Of a DNA stretch of 64,000 nucleotides, positions 56,284-64,000 are shown in pieces. Every line of letters starts with the position of its first letter. Positions within the stretch are counted from its first letter, which is position 1. The translations under genes and the position numbers were made by a program. The notes under the pieces are model-generated. The model was not told the origin of the DNA and ran no database searches. It saw nothing but the letters and a program-made list of their open reading frames with translations. Origin of the DNA: Caulobacter ginsengisoli (GTDB lineage Bacteria; Pseudomonadota; Alphaproteobacteria; Caulobacterales; Caulobacteraceae); contig NZ_JAUSVS010000006.1 in assembly GCF_030814835.1 (NCBI RefSeq), forward strand, positions 212,572 through 276,571, given 5' to 3'.

Positions 56284-58220
56284 AGCCCGAACACCTTGCT
56301 CAGGAACATCGTCTCCGCCTCGCGCTGGGCGTCGACGTTCTGCTTCTTCCTGAAGCCGTGGCCCTCGTCGGCGGCCAGCATGAACCAGGCCTCGCCGCCC
56401 TTGGCGCGCAGCTTCTCGACCATCTGCTGGCCCTCGGTCCAGGGGACGCGGGGGTCGTTCTTGCCGGCGATGACGAAGAGCGGCTTGGTCATTTTGTCGG
56501 TCAGGTTCAGGGGGCTGATCTGGTCGAAGATGGCCTTCATGGCCGGGTCGCGCTCGTCGCCGTATTCGACCCGGCGCAGGTCGCGGCGGTAGCCCTCGGT
56601 GTTGGTCAGGAAGGTGGTGAAGCTGGAGATGCCGACGATGTCGACGGCGCCGGCCAGGCGGTCGTTATAGAGGGCCAGGCAGGCCAGGACCATGAAGCCG
56701 CCGTAGCTGCCGCCATAGACGACGACGCGTTTCGGATCGAGGTCGGGCTGGGCGGCGATCCAGTCCAGCAGGGCGCCGATGTCGCGGACGCTGTCCTGGC
56801 GCTTGGGGCCGTTGTCGAGCTTGAGGTAGGCCTTGCCGTAGCCGTCCGAGCCGCGGACGTTGGGGGCGATCGTGACGATGCCGAGCTCCGCGGCCCAGTA
56901 CTGGCGGCGGCTGTTGAAGAAGGGGCGGTCCTGGCTTTCCGGGCCGCCATGGATGTCGATGATCACCGGGGCTCGGCCCTTGATCTTTCCGGGCCGGTAG
57001 ACCCAGGCCGGGACCTCCAGGCCGTCGAACGACCTGACCTTGGTCAGGGTCGGCTCGGCCAGGGCCTTGGGATCGAGGCCGCCACTCTCGCTGGTGGTCC
57101 AGCGGGTCAGCCTGCCGCCGGCGACGTCCCAGGCCCAGACGTCGCCCGGGGCGGTGGCGGTGTTCAGGCCGATGGCCAGGCTCTTGCTGTCGGGCGAGAA
57201 CTTCAGCGCTCCCAGCACCCCGACCGGCAGGCTGGGCTGGGGCAGGGCCCGTTTGGTCCTGAAGTCGCGGACCACGACCTTGGACTGGCCGCCCTCATTG
57301 ACGGCGTAGGCCAGGACCCTGCCGTCGGGCGAGAGGTCGAAGGTCTCGACATCCCATTTCAGGTCCGGCGGGGTCAGCACCGTCTTGGCGTTGGTGGCCA
57401 GGTCGATCTGGACCAGCCGCTTGAAGTCGCTGCCCTCGTCGTCGAGCACCAGGATCGACTGGCCGCCGGGGGCGAAGACGCCGCCGCCATAGGCGATCTC
57501 CTCGGCCGACGGATTGATCGGCTTCACCTGGCCGCTGGCGTAGTCGAGCAGGAAGAGGCCGCCCGAGGTGGCGGAGATGTCGCGCTGGACCAGCACCCGG
57601 GTCTTGTCGTCGCTGATGGCCAGGGGCTGGACCGCGCCCGTGCCCTTCCAGACGACCCGGCGCGATGCTGGCTGGCCCGGGGCCATGGCCATGATGTCGT
57701 AGTCGCCGGAACCGGGGGTGACCCGGCTCCACAGCAGCAGCGCGCCATCGCGCGAGAAGATGAAGCTCTGGTTGCGGGTGTTCGGCTCGGTGACCACCGT
57801 CTCGGGGCCGGTCAGGCCGGCCATGAAGCCCTGGAAATATTCCCCGCCGCCGACATCGCGGGTGAACAGGTAGCGGTTGTCCGAGCCCGGCTGGGCGGCC
57901 GCCCCGGCGATGGGCTCGTCGAAGAAGGTCAGCTGGAACCGCTCCTGGCCGGGGCCGGCGACATGATGCAGCTGGCTGGTCGAACCGAACCGGGTGGTGA
58001 TCAGCATCGAGCCGTCGGGCAGCCAGTCTTGGAAGTTGGCCGAGCGGGCGTTCTGGTAGCGCCGGATCGCCTCGCGCACGGCCGGCGGGGTCTCGGGGAC
58101 GTTTTCGAGGGAAAGGCTTCCCTGGGTGCGGCGGACGACGTCAGCGCTGGCGGCTGTGGCGGCCGTGGCCAGGGTGAAGGCGCCGGCGGCGGCGGTGAAC
58201 AGAAGGCGGCGGCGGTCCAT
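56280..58220 (-). CDS. Exported S9-family peptidase (DPP/acylaminoacyl type)
   Basis: A 646-residue protein. The N terminus MDRRRLLFTAAAGAFTLATAATAASA is an export signal with an RRRLLF start that hints at Tat. A beta-propeller (SPDGRVLAYAV, SDDKTRVLVQ) is followed by the hydrolase with nucleophile S in VVYGGSYGGFMVLA, Asp in IAGKNDPRVPW and His in ADEGHGFRK. It is the fourth S9 peptidase in this window. Confidence 0.92.
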   Translation of the reverse strand: MDRRRLLFTAAAGAFTLATAATAASADVVRRTQGSLSLENVPETPPAVREAIRRYQNARSANFQDWLPDGSMLITTRFGSTSQLHHVAGPGQERFQLTFFDEPIAGAAAQPGSDNRYLFTRDVGGGEYFQGFMAGLTGPETVVTEPNTRNQSFIFSRDGALLLWSRVTPGSGDYDIMAMAPGQPASRRVVWKGTGAVQPLAISDDKTRVLVQRDISATSGGLFLLDYASGQVKPINPSAEEIAYGGGVFAPGGQSILVLDDEGSDFKRLVQIDLATNAKTVLTPPDLKWDVETFDLSPDGRVLAYAVNEGGQSKVVVRDFRTKRALPQPSLPVGVLGALKFSPDSKSLAIGLNTATAPGDVWAWDVAGGRLTRWTTSESGGLDPKALAEPTLTKVRSFDGLEVPAWVYRPGKIKGRAPVIIDIHGGPESQDRPFFNSRRQYWAAELGIVTIAPNVRGSDGYGKAYLKLDNGPKRQDSVRDIGALLDWIAAQPDLDPKRVVVYGGSYGGFMVLACLALYNDRLAGAVDIVGISSFTTFLTNTEGYRRDLRRVEYGDERDPAMKAIFDQISPLNLTDKMTKPLFVIAGKNDPRVPWTEGQQMVEKLRAKGGEAWFMLAADEGHGFRKKQNVDAQREAETMFLSKVFGL

Positions 58221-58317
58221 GGCGCAAATCTCCCCAGCTTGCTGGGGGCAGTGGGGCGGGCATTGCGGCCATCGTCAAGTTACGGAACCGACAGGCGGGG
58301 CCCGGTCTTTCACGCCC

Positions 58318-58842
58318 ATGGCCAAACTGAAGGTCTTCCAGGCGAGCTTCGGCTTCCACGACAGCGTGGTGGCCACGACCAGCCGGCCCAAGGCGCTGGA
58401 GGCCTGGGGCGTGCGCCAGGACCTGTTCGCCGAGGGCATGGCGCGAGAGGCCGACGACCCTGACGCCATCAAGGCGGCCCTGGCCCAGCCGGGCGCGCCG
58501 CTGCTGCGGCCGATCGGGGACAAGGGGGCGTTCAAGGCGGAGGCGGGCGCGCCGAAGCTGCCGAAGGGCGAGACGGCGAAACGGCCGGCGCCGGATCGCG
58601 CCAGGCTGACGACCGCCGAGAAGGCGCTGTCCGCGCTGGCCGAAGAGGAAAAGACCCTGGCCCGCGACTTCGCCGAGCGGCGCAAGGCGCTGGTCGCCGA
58701 GGAGATGGCGGCGCGCGAGGACTGGCAGGCGCGGGAGGCGCAGGCCCGGGACGCGTTGGAGAAGGCCCGCGCCGCCTATGTCCGGGCCGGCGGCAGGCTG
58801 TCGGCGAAGGCCGCGATCCGGTCGGCCAGGGCCTCGGGTTGA
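58318..58842 (+). CDS. Hypothetical charged protein with C-terminal coiled coil
   Basis: A 174-residue protein from ATG 58318. The first 60 residues are conserved-looking (LKVFQASFGFHDSVVATTSRPKAL), then a basic linker, then a long helix rich in A, E, R and K (residues about 95-155: LAEEEKTLARDFAERRKALVA), a probable coiled coil. No known family. The 3' end overlaps the convergent hydrolase by 67 bp. Confidence 0.65.
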   Translation: MAKLKVFQASFGFHDSVVATTSRPKALEAWGVRQDLFAEGMAREADDPDAIKAALAQPGAPLLRPIGDKGAFKAEAGAPKLPKGETAKRPAPDRARLTTAEKALSALAEEEKTLARDFAERRKALVAEEMAAREDWQAREAQARDALEKARAAYVRAGGRLSAKAAIRSARASG

Positions 58843-59672
58843 TCCTCGGGCGTGAAGCTGCGGGCGTCGGCGATGGTCTCGAACCGGCCGTCCTTCAGCG
58901 CCGCGGCGTAGGCGCGGGCCAGACCCTCCGGGAAGACCTGGTCGTCGGCCGGCCAGATCAGGGCGACCGGCCGCTCGAAACTGGCGACCACCTGGGCCGA
59001 GGCGGCGTCGATGGCCTCGGTCGTGGCCAGGGCAATAGCGGCCTGGACGTCGGCCAGCACCCCGTCATCCTCAAGGGCGGGCAGCACGTAGCTGTCCCCG
59101 GCGGCGCGATCGAGCGGCTTGCCGACCACCAGACCGTAGGCGCCGTCCAGCATCCGCAGGGCCGGGTCGCGCAGGGACTTCAGACTGGCGCGCAGGTGTC
59201 CGGCCCGGGCCCCGGCCTGCAGCGGGGCGAAGACCGCCGGCGGCCAGGAGACCCCCGGCGTCTCGGAGGCGTTGAGGACCAGGGCGGCGACGCGGCTGGC
59301 GTCCTTGGCCAGGGCGATCCGGCTGTAGGCCCCGCCGGAGTCGTTGCCGACCAGCACCGCGTCCCGCAGGTCCAGCTGTTCGAGCGCGGCCAGGATCAGA
59401 TCGGCGACGCCGGCCGGGGAAAGGTCGGCGCCCGGCGCCATGGCGGTCAGATGCGAGCCCAGCGGCAGGTCCAGCGCCACCGTCCGAAACCGCTGCGCCA
59501 GCTTCGCCGTCACCCCGCGCCAGAGGTTGGCGTTGGCCAGCCAGCCGTGGACGAAGACCAGCGGGCGGCCGGCCCCGCGCTCATGGACCGCCATCGGTCC
59601 GGCCGGGGTTTCCACCATCCGCCGCTCGCCCAGGTCCGGCGACCGCCAGGCCGCCGCTTGCGAAAACGCCAT
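58776..59672 (-). CDS. Alpha/beta hydrolase with GNDSGG nucleophile motif (dehalogenase-like fold)
   Basis: A 298-residue protein from ATG 59672, with GGGAGG just upstream. The oxyanion region is VFVHGWLANANLW, and the nucleophile elbow VGNDSGGAYS puts Asp at the nucleophile position, as in haloalkane dehalogenases. The usual catalytic His appears missing: the equivalent region reads IADARSFTPEDQPEAL. Similar His-less proteins exist and their activity is unclear. It is divergent from a TetR gene, with a palindromic operator between, so it is likely the regulated target. Confidence 0.82.
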   Translation of the reverse strand: MAFSQAAAWRSPDLGERRMVETPAGPMAVHERGAGRPLVFVHGWLANANLWRGVTAKLAQRFRTVALDLPLGSHLTAMAPGADLSPAGVADLILAALEQLDLRDAVLVGNDSGGAYSRIALAKDASRVAALVLNASETPGVSWPPAVFAPLQAGARAGHLRASLKSLRDPALRMLDGAYGLVVGKPLDRAAGDSYVLPALEDDGVLADVQAAIALATTEAIDAASAQVVASFERPVALIWPADDQVFPEGLARAYAAALKDGRFETIADARSFTPEDQPEALADRIAAFADSLPPART

Positions 59673-59691
59673 TTCATCCTCCCGATAAAAC

Positions 59692-59708
59692 AAACCGACA
59701 GTCGGTTT
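59692..59708. promoter_or_regulatory. Perfect 17-bp palindrome, TetR-type operator
   Basis: AAACCGAC-A-GTCGGTTT, two perfect 8-bp half-sites. It lies 20 bp before the hydrolase start and 72 bp before the TetR gene start, in the promoter region of both. Confidence 0.8.
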
Positions 59709-59779
59709 TTATCTGGATCCCCGGCCCTGTCAACCGGCCTGCCCCTCGGCTAGGCTCGCGGCAGCGAAACGGAGGCGCC

Positions 59780-60394
59780 ATGGCGGCGGGCAGACGAACC
59801 CAGGAGGAGCGGTCGGGCGCCACCCGTGGCGCGGTGATGGCGGCGGCCCGGCGGCTGTTCGCGAGCCAAGGCTTCGCCGAGACCTCGATCGAGGAGATTC
59901 TGGGCCAGGCGGGGGTGACGCGCGGGGCCCTCTACCACCACTTCAACGGCAAGGCGGCGATCTTTCTGGCGGTGTTCGAGACCCTGGAGGCCGAGCTCGC
60001 CGACCGCGTGACGGCGGCGGCGTCGGGGGCGGCCGACCCCTGGGGGGGGCTGATGGCGGGGTGCCAGGCCTTCCTCGAGGCCTGCCTGGACCCGGAAATC
60101 CGCCGGATATCCCTGCTCGACGCTCCGTCCGTGCTGGGCCTGGACGAGGTGCGGCGGATCGAGGGGCTCTACACCCTGGCGCGGCTACGGGCGGGGCTGA
60201 GGGCCTGTGCGACGGCCGGCGAGATCGACTCCGATGGCGTGGACATGCTGGCCCATCTGCTGCTCGGCGCCCTGGCCCAGGCCGGGACCGCCATCGCCCA
60301 GGCGAAGGACGCCCAGTCGGCGCGGGCCAAGGCCTGGACGGCGGCCCGGCGACTTCTGGAGGGCCTTCGGCTCAGACCGGATCGAACTCGCTGA
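59780..60394 (+). CDS. TetR-family transcriptional repressor
   Basis: A 204-residue regulator from ATG 59780 (GGAGG upstream). The HTH is RLFASQGFAETSIEEILGQAGVTRGALYHHF, with the Y-H-H-F recognition helix. The C-terminal ligand domain is all-helical. It probably represses itself and the divergent hydrolase through AAACCGACAGTCGGTTT. The ligand is unknown. The 3' end overlaps the convergent ABC ATPase by 23 bp. Confidence 0.92.
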   Translation: MAAGRRTQEERSGATRGAVMAAARRLFASQGFAETSIEEILGQAGVTRGALYHHFNGKAAIFLAVFETLEAELADRVTAAASGAADPWGGLMAGCQAFLEACLDPEIRRISLLDAPSVLGLDEVRRIEGLYTLARLRAGLRACATAGEIDSDGVDMLAHLLLGALAQAGTAIAQAKDAQSARAKAWTAARRLLEGLRLRPDRTR

Positions 60395-62180
60395 CCAGGT
60401 GGCCGGGGCCGACCTCCAGCAGTTTCGGCCGATAGAGCGGCTCGCTGTCCAGCCGCGAGGGCAGGAACCTCAACGCCGCCCTGGGGTCGGTGGGCGAGGG
60501 GGGCTCGCCGGCCAGCTTCACGCGTTTGCGGTGGCGCTCGATCCGGGGGTCGGGGATCGGGGCGGCCGAGAGCAGGGCCTTGGTGTAGGGGTGGCGGGCG
60601 TCGCTGTAGATCTGCTCGCGGCTGGCGACCTCCATGACCCGGCCCAGATAGAGCACCATCACCCGGTGGCTGATCTCGCGGACCACCGCCAGGTCGTGGC
60701 TGATGAACATCATCGCCAGGCCCATCTCCTTCTGCAGGTCGATCAAGAGGTCGATGATCTGGGCGCGGATGGAGACGTCGAGGGCGCTGACCGCTTCGTC
60801 GCAGATGACCAGCTTGGGCTTGAGGATCATGGCCCGGGCGATGCCGACCCGCTGGTTCTGGCCGCCGGAAAGCTCGTGCGGATAGCGGTTGATCAGGGTG
60901 GGCAGCAGGCCGGCCCGCTGCATCATGCCGGCCACTTCCAGGTCGCGCTGGGCGCGGGTCAGGCCGGGGCGGTGGACCTTGAGCGGCTCGGCGATGGAAT
61001 CGCCGATGGTCATGCGCGGGTCCAGGCTGGCCAGCGGGTCCTGGAAGACGATCTGCAGGTCGCGGCGCGAGGCCCGCATCGACTTCTGGTCGGCTTCGGT
61101 GATGTCGCGGCCGAGGACCGTGATGGCTCCATGCAGCTCGGCGCTGTTCTCGGGCAGCAGCTTGAGCACCGCCCGCGAGAGGGTGGACTTGCCGCAGCCG
61201 CTCTCGCCGACCACGCCCAGGGTCTCGCCCTGGCGGATCTGGAAATCGACCCCGTCGACCGCCCGCAGCAGCAGCTTGCCGAACAGCCCCTGGCTGACCG
61301 GGAAATGGACCTGGATATCCTTGCCCTCGACGATGACGGGAGCGTCGGCGGCGGGCGGGCCCGGGATGGGACGGCCGCCGCGGTCGTCGCGGTCCAGGCG
61401 GGGAATGGCGGCCAGCAGGGCCTGGGTGTAGGCGGTCTTGGGACTGGAGAAAATCTCCCCGACCGGCCCGGCCTCGACATATTCGCCGTCCTTCATCACG
61501 CAGACCTGGTCGGCCAGGCGGGCGATGACGCCCATGTCATGGGTGATCAGCACCATGGCCGCGCCGGTTTCATGCCTCAGCTCGTCCATCAGGTCGAGGA
61601 TCTCGGCCTGGACGGTGACGTCCAGGGCCGTGGTCGGCTCGTCGGCGATCAGCAGGGTCGGGCCGCAGGCCATGGCCTGGGCGATCATCACCCGCTGGCG
61701 CATGCCGCCGGAAAGCTCGTGCGGATACCGCCGCATCCGCTGGCGGGCGTCGGGGATGCGGACCCGCTGCAGCCAGTCCAGCGCATGGGCCTTGGCCTCG
61801 CGGTCCGACAGGCCCAGATGCAGCTTCAGCGGCTCGGCGATCTGGTCGCCGATGCGGACATGCGGGGTCAGGGCCGTCAGCGGATCCTGGAAGATCATGG
61901 TCATCTTCGAGCCGCGGTAGTGGTTGAGATCGCGGGGCTTCAGGCCCAGCAGTTCCTGCCCCATCAGCCTGGCCGAACCGCTGGCCTGGCCGTTCTGGGC
62001 CAGGAGGCCCATGACCGCCATGAAGGTCTGGCTCTTGCCCGAGCCGCTCTCGCCGACCACGCCCAGACACTGGCCGGGGGCGACATCGAGCGAGACGCCG
62101 CGGACGGCCTCGATGACGCCGTCATGGGTCTGGAAGCTGACCTTGAGATCCCGGATCGCCAGTACAGAGGGTTCAGACAA
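60372..62180 (-). CDS. Double-domain peptide ABC transporter ATPase (DppD-DppF fusion, YejF-like)
   Basis: A 602-residue protein with two ATPase domains. Domain 1: GESGSGKS (about 43-50), LSGGMRQRVMIAQAM, LLIADEPTTALDVT. Domain 2: GESGCGKS, LSGGQNQRVGIARAM, LVICDEAVSALDVS. Each ends with the oligopeptide-family zinc/peptide motif (for example AAPIPDPRIERHR). I use the TTG at 62180, with AGGAG 7 bp upstream and SEPSVLAIRDLKV as the family start; an ATG nine codons before lacks a ribosome site. No permease or binding protein is adjacent. Confidence 0.9.
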   Translation of the reverse strand: MSEPSVLAIRDLKVSFQTHDGVIEAVRGVSLDVAPGQCLGVVGESGSGKSQTFMAVMGLLAQNGQASGSARLMGQELLGLKPRDLNHYRGSKMTMIFQDPLTALTPHVRIGDQIAEPLKLHLGLSDREAKAHALDWLQRVRIPDARQRMRRYPHELSGGMRQRVMIAQAMACGPTLLIADEPTTALDVTVQAEILDLMDELRHETGAAMVLITHDMGVIARLADQVCVMKDGEYVEAGPVGEIFSSPKTAYTQALLAAIPRLDRDDRGGRPIPGPPAADAPVIVEGKDIQVHFPVSQGLFGKLLLRAVDGVDFQIRQGETLGVVGESGCGKSTLSRAVLKLLPENSAELHGAITVLGRDITEADQKSMRASRRDLQIVFQDPLASLDPRMTIGDSIAEPLKVHRPGLTRAQRDLEVAGMMQRAGLLPTLINRYPHELSGGQNQRVGIARAMILKPKLVICDEAVSALDVSIRAQIIDLLIDLQKEMGLAMMFISHDLAVVREISHRVMVLYLGRVMEVASREQIYSDARHPYTKALLSAAPIPDPRIERHRKRVKLAGEPPSPTDPRAALRFLPSRLDSEPLYRPKLLEVGPGHLVSEFDPV

Positions 62181-62189
62181 AACGCGGCT

Positions 62190-62283
62190 CCTAGAGCACG
62201 ATTTCATCGTGCTCGTCGAAATCTAAGAGTCAGACCGGGTTGCGGGCGGAAAACCGCTTCGCACTTTTCCTCAACCCGCTCTG
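62190..62283. repeat. Palindromic upstream region of the ABC ATPase gene, probable dispersed repeat
   Basis: It contains a perfect 21-bp palindrome GAGCACGAT-TTC-ATCGTGCTC (62194-62214), then GGGTTGCGGGCGGAAAACCG and GCACTTTTCCTCAACCCGC, which also pair (GGGTTG/CAACCC, GCGGAAAACCGC). This resembles a repeat common between genes in Alphaproteobacteria; only one copy is in the window. The rest of the stretch to 62448 shows no gene. Confidence 0.55.
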
Positions 62284-62448
62284 GCGCAGGAAAGCGGTCA
62301 CGATAGCGACCGCAACCTGACGCGCCAATGAACCGCCGGGCTTAGGGCCGAATTCGGGCCAACCTGCCCGATCGCGCGTCGTTTGGTCGCTGGCCGCGAG
62401 CGCAACCGAGACGACTCTTTCAGAGATTTTTTCCGACTCGTGCGTAAG

Positions 62449-62625
62449 ATGCCTGTCATCACGCCACTCACGGGAGGGGCGGTCCTTTCGAGGATCAGGC
62501 TGGTGCAGTTCTTCGATCTCACGCCGCGCGGCGACGGCGGCCCGCCGAGCCTGGGCCAGCTGGTGTTCAACGCCATCCCCTGGATCCTGGTGTCGGTCCT
62601 GGCCCTCTGGGCTCTGCGCCACTAG
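62449..62625 (+). CDS. Small hypothetical membrane protein (58 residues)
   Basis: Starts at ATG 62449: MPVITPLTGGAVLSRIRLVQ, then a proline/glycine-rich middle and one membrane helix (LVFNAIPWILVSVLALWAL) ending in RH. A short start site with a GTAAG upstream. No known family. Weak as a gene because of its size, but its amphipathic-plus-helix layout is protein-like. Confidence 0.45.
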   Translation: MPVITPLTGGAVLSRIRLVQFFDLTPRGDGGPPSLGQLVFNAIPWILVSVLALWALRH

Positions 62626-62781
62626 CGACCAGTCCGCTTTCGATCGATCCCGGAAGGCTTCAGCCCTCCCCCCCAACCCTCATGGCCGGCCAACAACGCC
62701 AAAGTCTTCGGCATCGCGCGTTAGCCACGGCACGCGGCGGGCGAAGGGCCGGGCGTTATGACGCGGCGGACGCGAGTGCGG

Positions 62782-62787
62782 TTGACA
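62782..62787 (+). promoter_or_regulatory. Possible -35 box upstream of the MipZ-family gene
   Basis: A TTGACA consensus -35 lies 88 bp before the start. A weak -10 (AAGGTT/AGGTTT) follows after 17-18 bp, in an AT-richer stretch that is unusual for this window. The remaining space (62626-62875) shows no other gene. Confidence 0.4.
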
Positions 62788-62875
62788 ACGCTGTTGTGCT
62801 GGCCAAGGTTTTTTACTGAAAGTTGCTGTGGGGATTGAGTTTTTCCTGACAGTTCGGTGACGGGGCGGCGCGCAG

Positions 62876-63802
62876 ATGACCAACGATCCCATTTCAATGC
62901 TGGCCCACCGCCGCCAGGCGGCCAGCCGGGGCCCGGCGGCCGGGCGGGTGGTGGTTTTCGCCAACGAGAAGGGCGGGGCCGGCAAATCGACCCTGGCGGC
63001 CCTGGTCGCCACGGCCATGCTCTATCGCGGCGCCCGGGTGGCGGTCATCGATCTGGACCTGCGCCAGCAGACCATGAGCCGCTTCTACGCCAATCGCCGC
63101 CGCTGGCTGCCGGCCGCCGGCGTCACCGCCCCGGTGCCGCTGGAATACAAGCTGGCCGAGGACACCGTCACCCTGGCCGAGGCCTCCCCCGACGAGATCG
63201 TCGCGCGGTTCGGCGAGGCGGTGCGCATGGCCATGGCCGACACCGACCTGGTCGTCGTCGACACCCCCGGGGGCGACTCCCCGGTCGGCCGGGCCGCCCA
63301 TCTGCAGGCCGACCTGGTGGTCTCGCCGATGAACGACAGCTTCGTCGATTTCGACATGCTGGCGACCGTCGATCCGCTGACCCTGCGTCTGCTGCGGCCC
63401 AGCCTCTACAGCCGGGTGGTGCTGGACGCCCGGAAGATCCGCAACGAGCATGGCCGCCGTCTGGACTGGGTGGTGGTGCGCAACCGCATGGGCGCGTCCG
63501 ACGCCCGCAACCGCCGCCGACTGCTCGAGGTGTTGCAGCAGCTGGGGCCGCAGGTCGGCTTCCGGCTGGGCCCGTCCCTGGGCGAGCGGGTGGCCTATCG
63601 CGAGATGTTCCCGTTCGGCCTGACCATCGCCGACCTGTCGCCGGGCGTGCGGCCCGTGCCGATGGCCTCGCCCCGGCTGGTGGCCCGCGAGGAGCTGCGC
63701 GAACTGCTCGAGGCCCTGCGCCTGATCGCCCCCGCCAACCCGGCCCTGGCCGCGCCCGTCGAGCGCGGCGCGACGCTGCAGGCTCAGCCGGCCTCGGCCT
63801 AA
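62876..63802 (+). CDS. mipZ: MipZ-family division-plane positioning ATPase
   Basis: A 308-residue P-loop ATPase of the MinD/ParA group. Deviant Walker A is NEKGGAGKST at residues 30-39, then AVIDLDLRQQ, VVVDTPGGDSPVGRAAH, MNDSFVDFDML and REMFPFGLTIADLSPGVRPVP, all MipZ hallmarks. MipZ binds ParB at the chromosome poles and inhibits FtsZ assembly away from midcell. Relative to Caulobacter MipZ it has about 20 extra N-terminal residues (MTNDPISMLAHRRQAAS) and a longer C terminus, so it could be a second paralogue. Confidence 0.88.
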   Translation: MTNDPISMLAHRRQAASRGPAAGRVVVFANEKGGAGKSTLAALVATAMLYRGARVAVIDLDLRQQTMSRFYANRRRWLPAAGVTAPVPLEYKLAEDTVTLAEASPDEIVARFGEAVRMAMADTDLVVVDTPGGDSPVGRAAHLQADLVVSPMNDSFVDFDMLATVDPLTLRLLRPSLYSRVVLDARKIRNEHGRRLDWVVVRNRMGASDARNRRRLLEVLQQLGPQVGFRLGPSLGERVAYREMFPFGLTIADLSPGVRPVPMASPRLVAREELRELLEALRLIAPANPALAAPVERGATLQAQPASA

Positions 63803-63908
63803 TTCCGCTCATCCCCGCGAAAGCGGGGACCCAGGCTTTTTGCTGTTTGGGGCGGTTCTGACAGGTCTGGGCGGCCGAAAGTCAGCTACGAAAAACACCT
63901 GGGTCCCC
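63803..63908 (+). repeat. Palindromic repeat (family 7), copy 2, interrupted in its right arm
   Basis: It begins at the mipZ stop codon. The left arm TTCCGCTCATCCCCGCGAAAG is the same as in copy 1. The right arm is cut: after CCTGGGTCCCC (ending 63908) the expected GCTTTCGCGGGGATGAGCGG is missing and unrelated sequence starts. Confidence 0.85.
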
Positions 63909-64000
63909 TGTGTATTGCAGATGGTGTTGGGCTGATGCCTGATGTTGGCGGGCGTAGGCCGTTGGGTCCCTGGTCGAAGAGACCGCAAGCGGGCTGGGTC
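63909..64000 (+). mobile_element. Possible end of an inserted mobile element (runs off the window)
   Basis: Sequence after the break in the repeat begins TGTGTATTGCAGATGG and continues without homology to anything else seen here. It contains TGGGTCCC (63963) and TGGGTC (63995), echoing the repeat's TGGGTCCCC at the junction. No coding part is inside the window. Confidence 0.4.

Overview
This window is high-GC, gene-dense chromosomal DNA from an alphaproteobacterium, almost certainly of the order Caulobacterales (Caulobacter/Phenylobacterium-like). The main evidence is an FzlA orthologue that keeps the residues known from Caulobacter (W38, and D227 next to the last residue), a MipZ-family division ATPase, mmcB behind a GTTC-N7-GTTC LexA box, a FtsY-YciB pair, the Rnd/LptC-LptA-LptB ... 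RpoN-HPF-PtsN block, many S9 peptidases and a TonB-dependent receptor. There is no rRNA, CRISPR array, prophage or conjugation gene. One tRNA-Leu(CAG) is present.

Layout. 1-3.3 kb: a translationally coupled molybdoenzyme operon on the minus strand (fdhD, an FdhF/YdeP-type oxidoreductase, the 5' end of mobA). 3.5-8.0 kb: an iron-uptake module (PepSY membrane protein, Fur-like boxes, TonB-dependent siderophore receptor, PKHD-type hydroxylase). 8.3-10.2 kb: a cytoplasmic hybrid histidine kinase. 10.4-19.7 kb: a MarR regulator with a lysine/alanine tail, yciB-ftsY, a TRIC-type channel, a hydrolase, a GFA protein, mtaB, an S9 peptidase and dapF. 19.8-24.0 kb: a tandem pair of exported prolyl oligopeptidases. 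24.2-27.2 kb: SOS-regulated mmcB, a second GFA protein, a lipocalin and a ferritin-like diiron protein. 27.5-34.5 kb: ptsN, hpf, an ExoD protein, rpoN, a small membrane protein on the other strand, lptB-lptA-lptC, rnd and tRNA-Leu. 34.7-42.9 kb: an NDUFA9-like reductase, uppP, gltD-gltB. 43.1-45.4 kb: a divergent pair of citrate synthases, one fused to a DNA-binding domain. 45.5-50.7 kb: a CDF transporter, fzlA, two paralogous exported proteins and queG. 50.7-58.2 kb: argE, purU, an FKBP lipoprotein, ilvA, a GNAT protein, a small membrane protein and an S9 peptidase. 58.3-62.6 kb: an unknown protein, an alpha/beta hydrolase with its TetR regulator, and a double-domain peptide ABC ATPase. 62.9-63.8 kb: a MipZ-family ATPase.

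The most unusual features lie between and at the ends of genes. Intergenic spaces are filled with at least eight families of inverted-repeat elements, most of them touching stop codons. One family is present five times as a conserved unit of about 182 bp with two variable, compensating hairpins. One repeat has been read into the C terminus of QueG, and others supply the stop codons of uppP and purU. Another copy, just after mipZ, is cut in its right arm where foreign-looking sequence begins at the window edge. The best candidates for new biology are the HTH-citrate synthase divergon with its 17-bp palindrome, and the tandem-duplicated secreted proteins inserted between fzlA and queG, where a 45-bp fossil of the fzlA 3' end marks the duplication.
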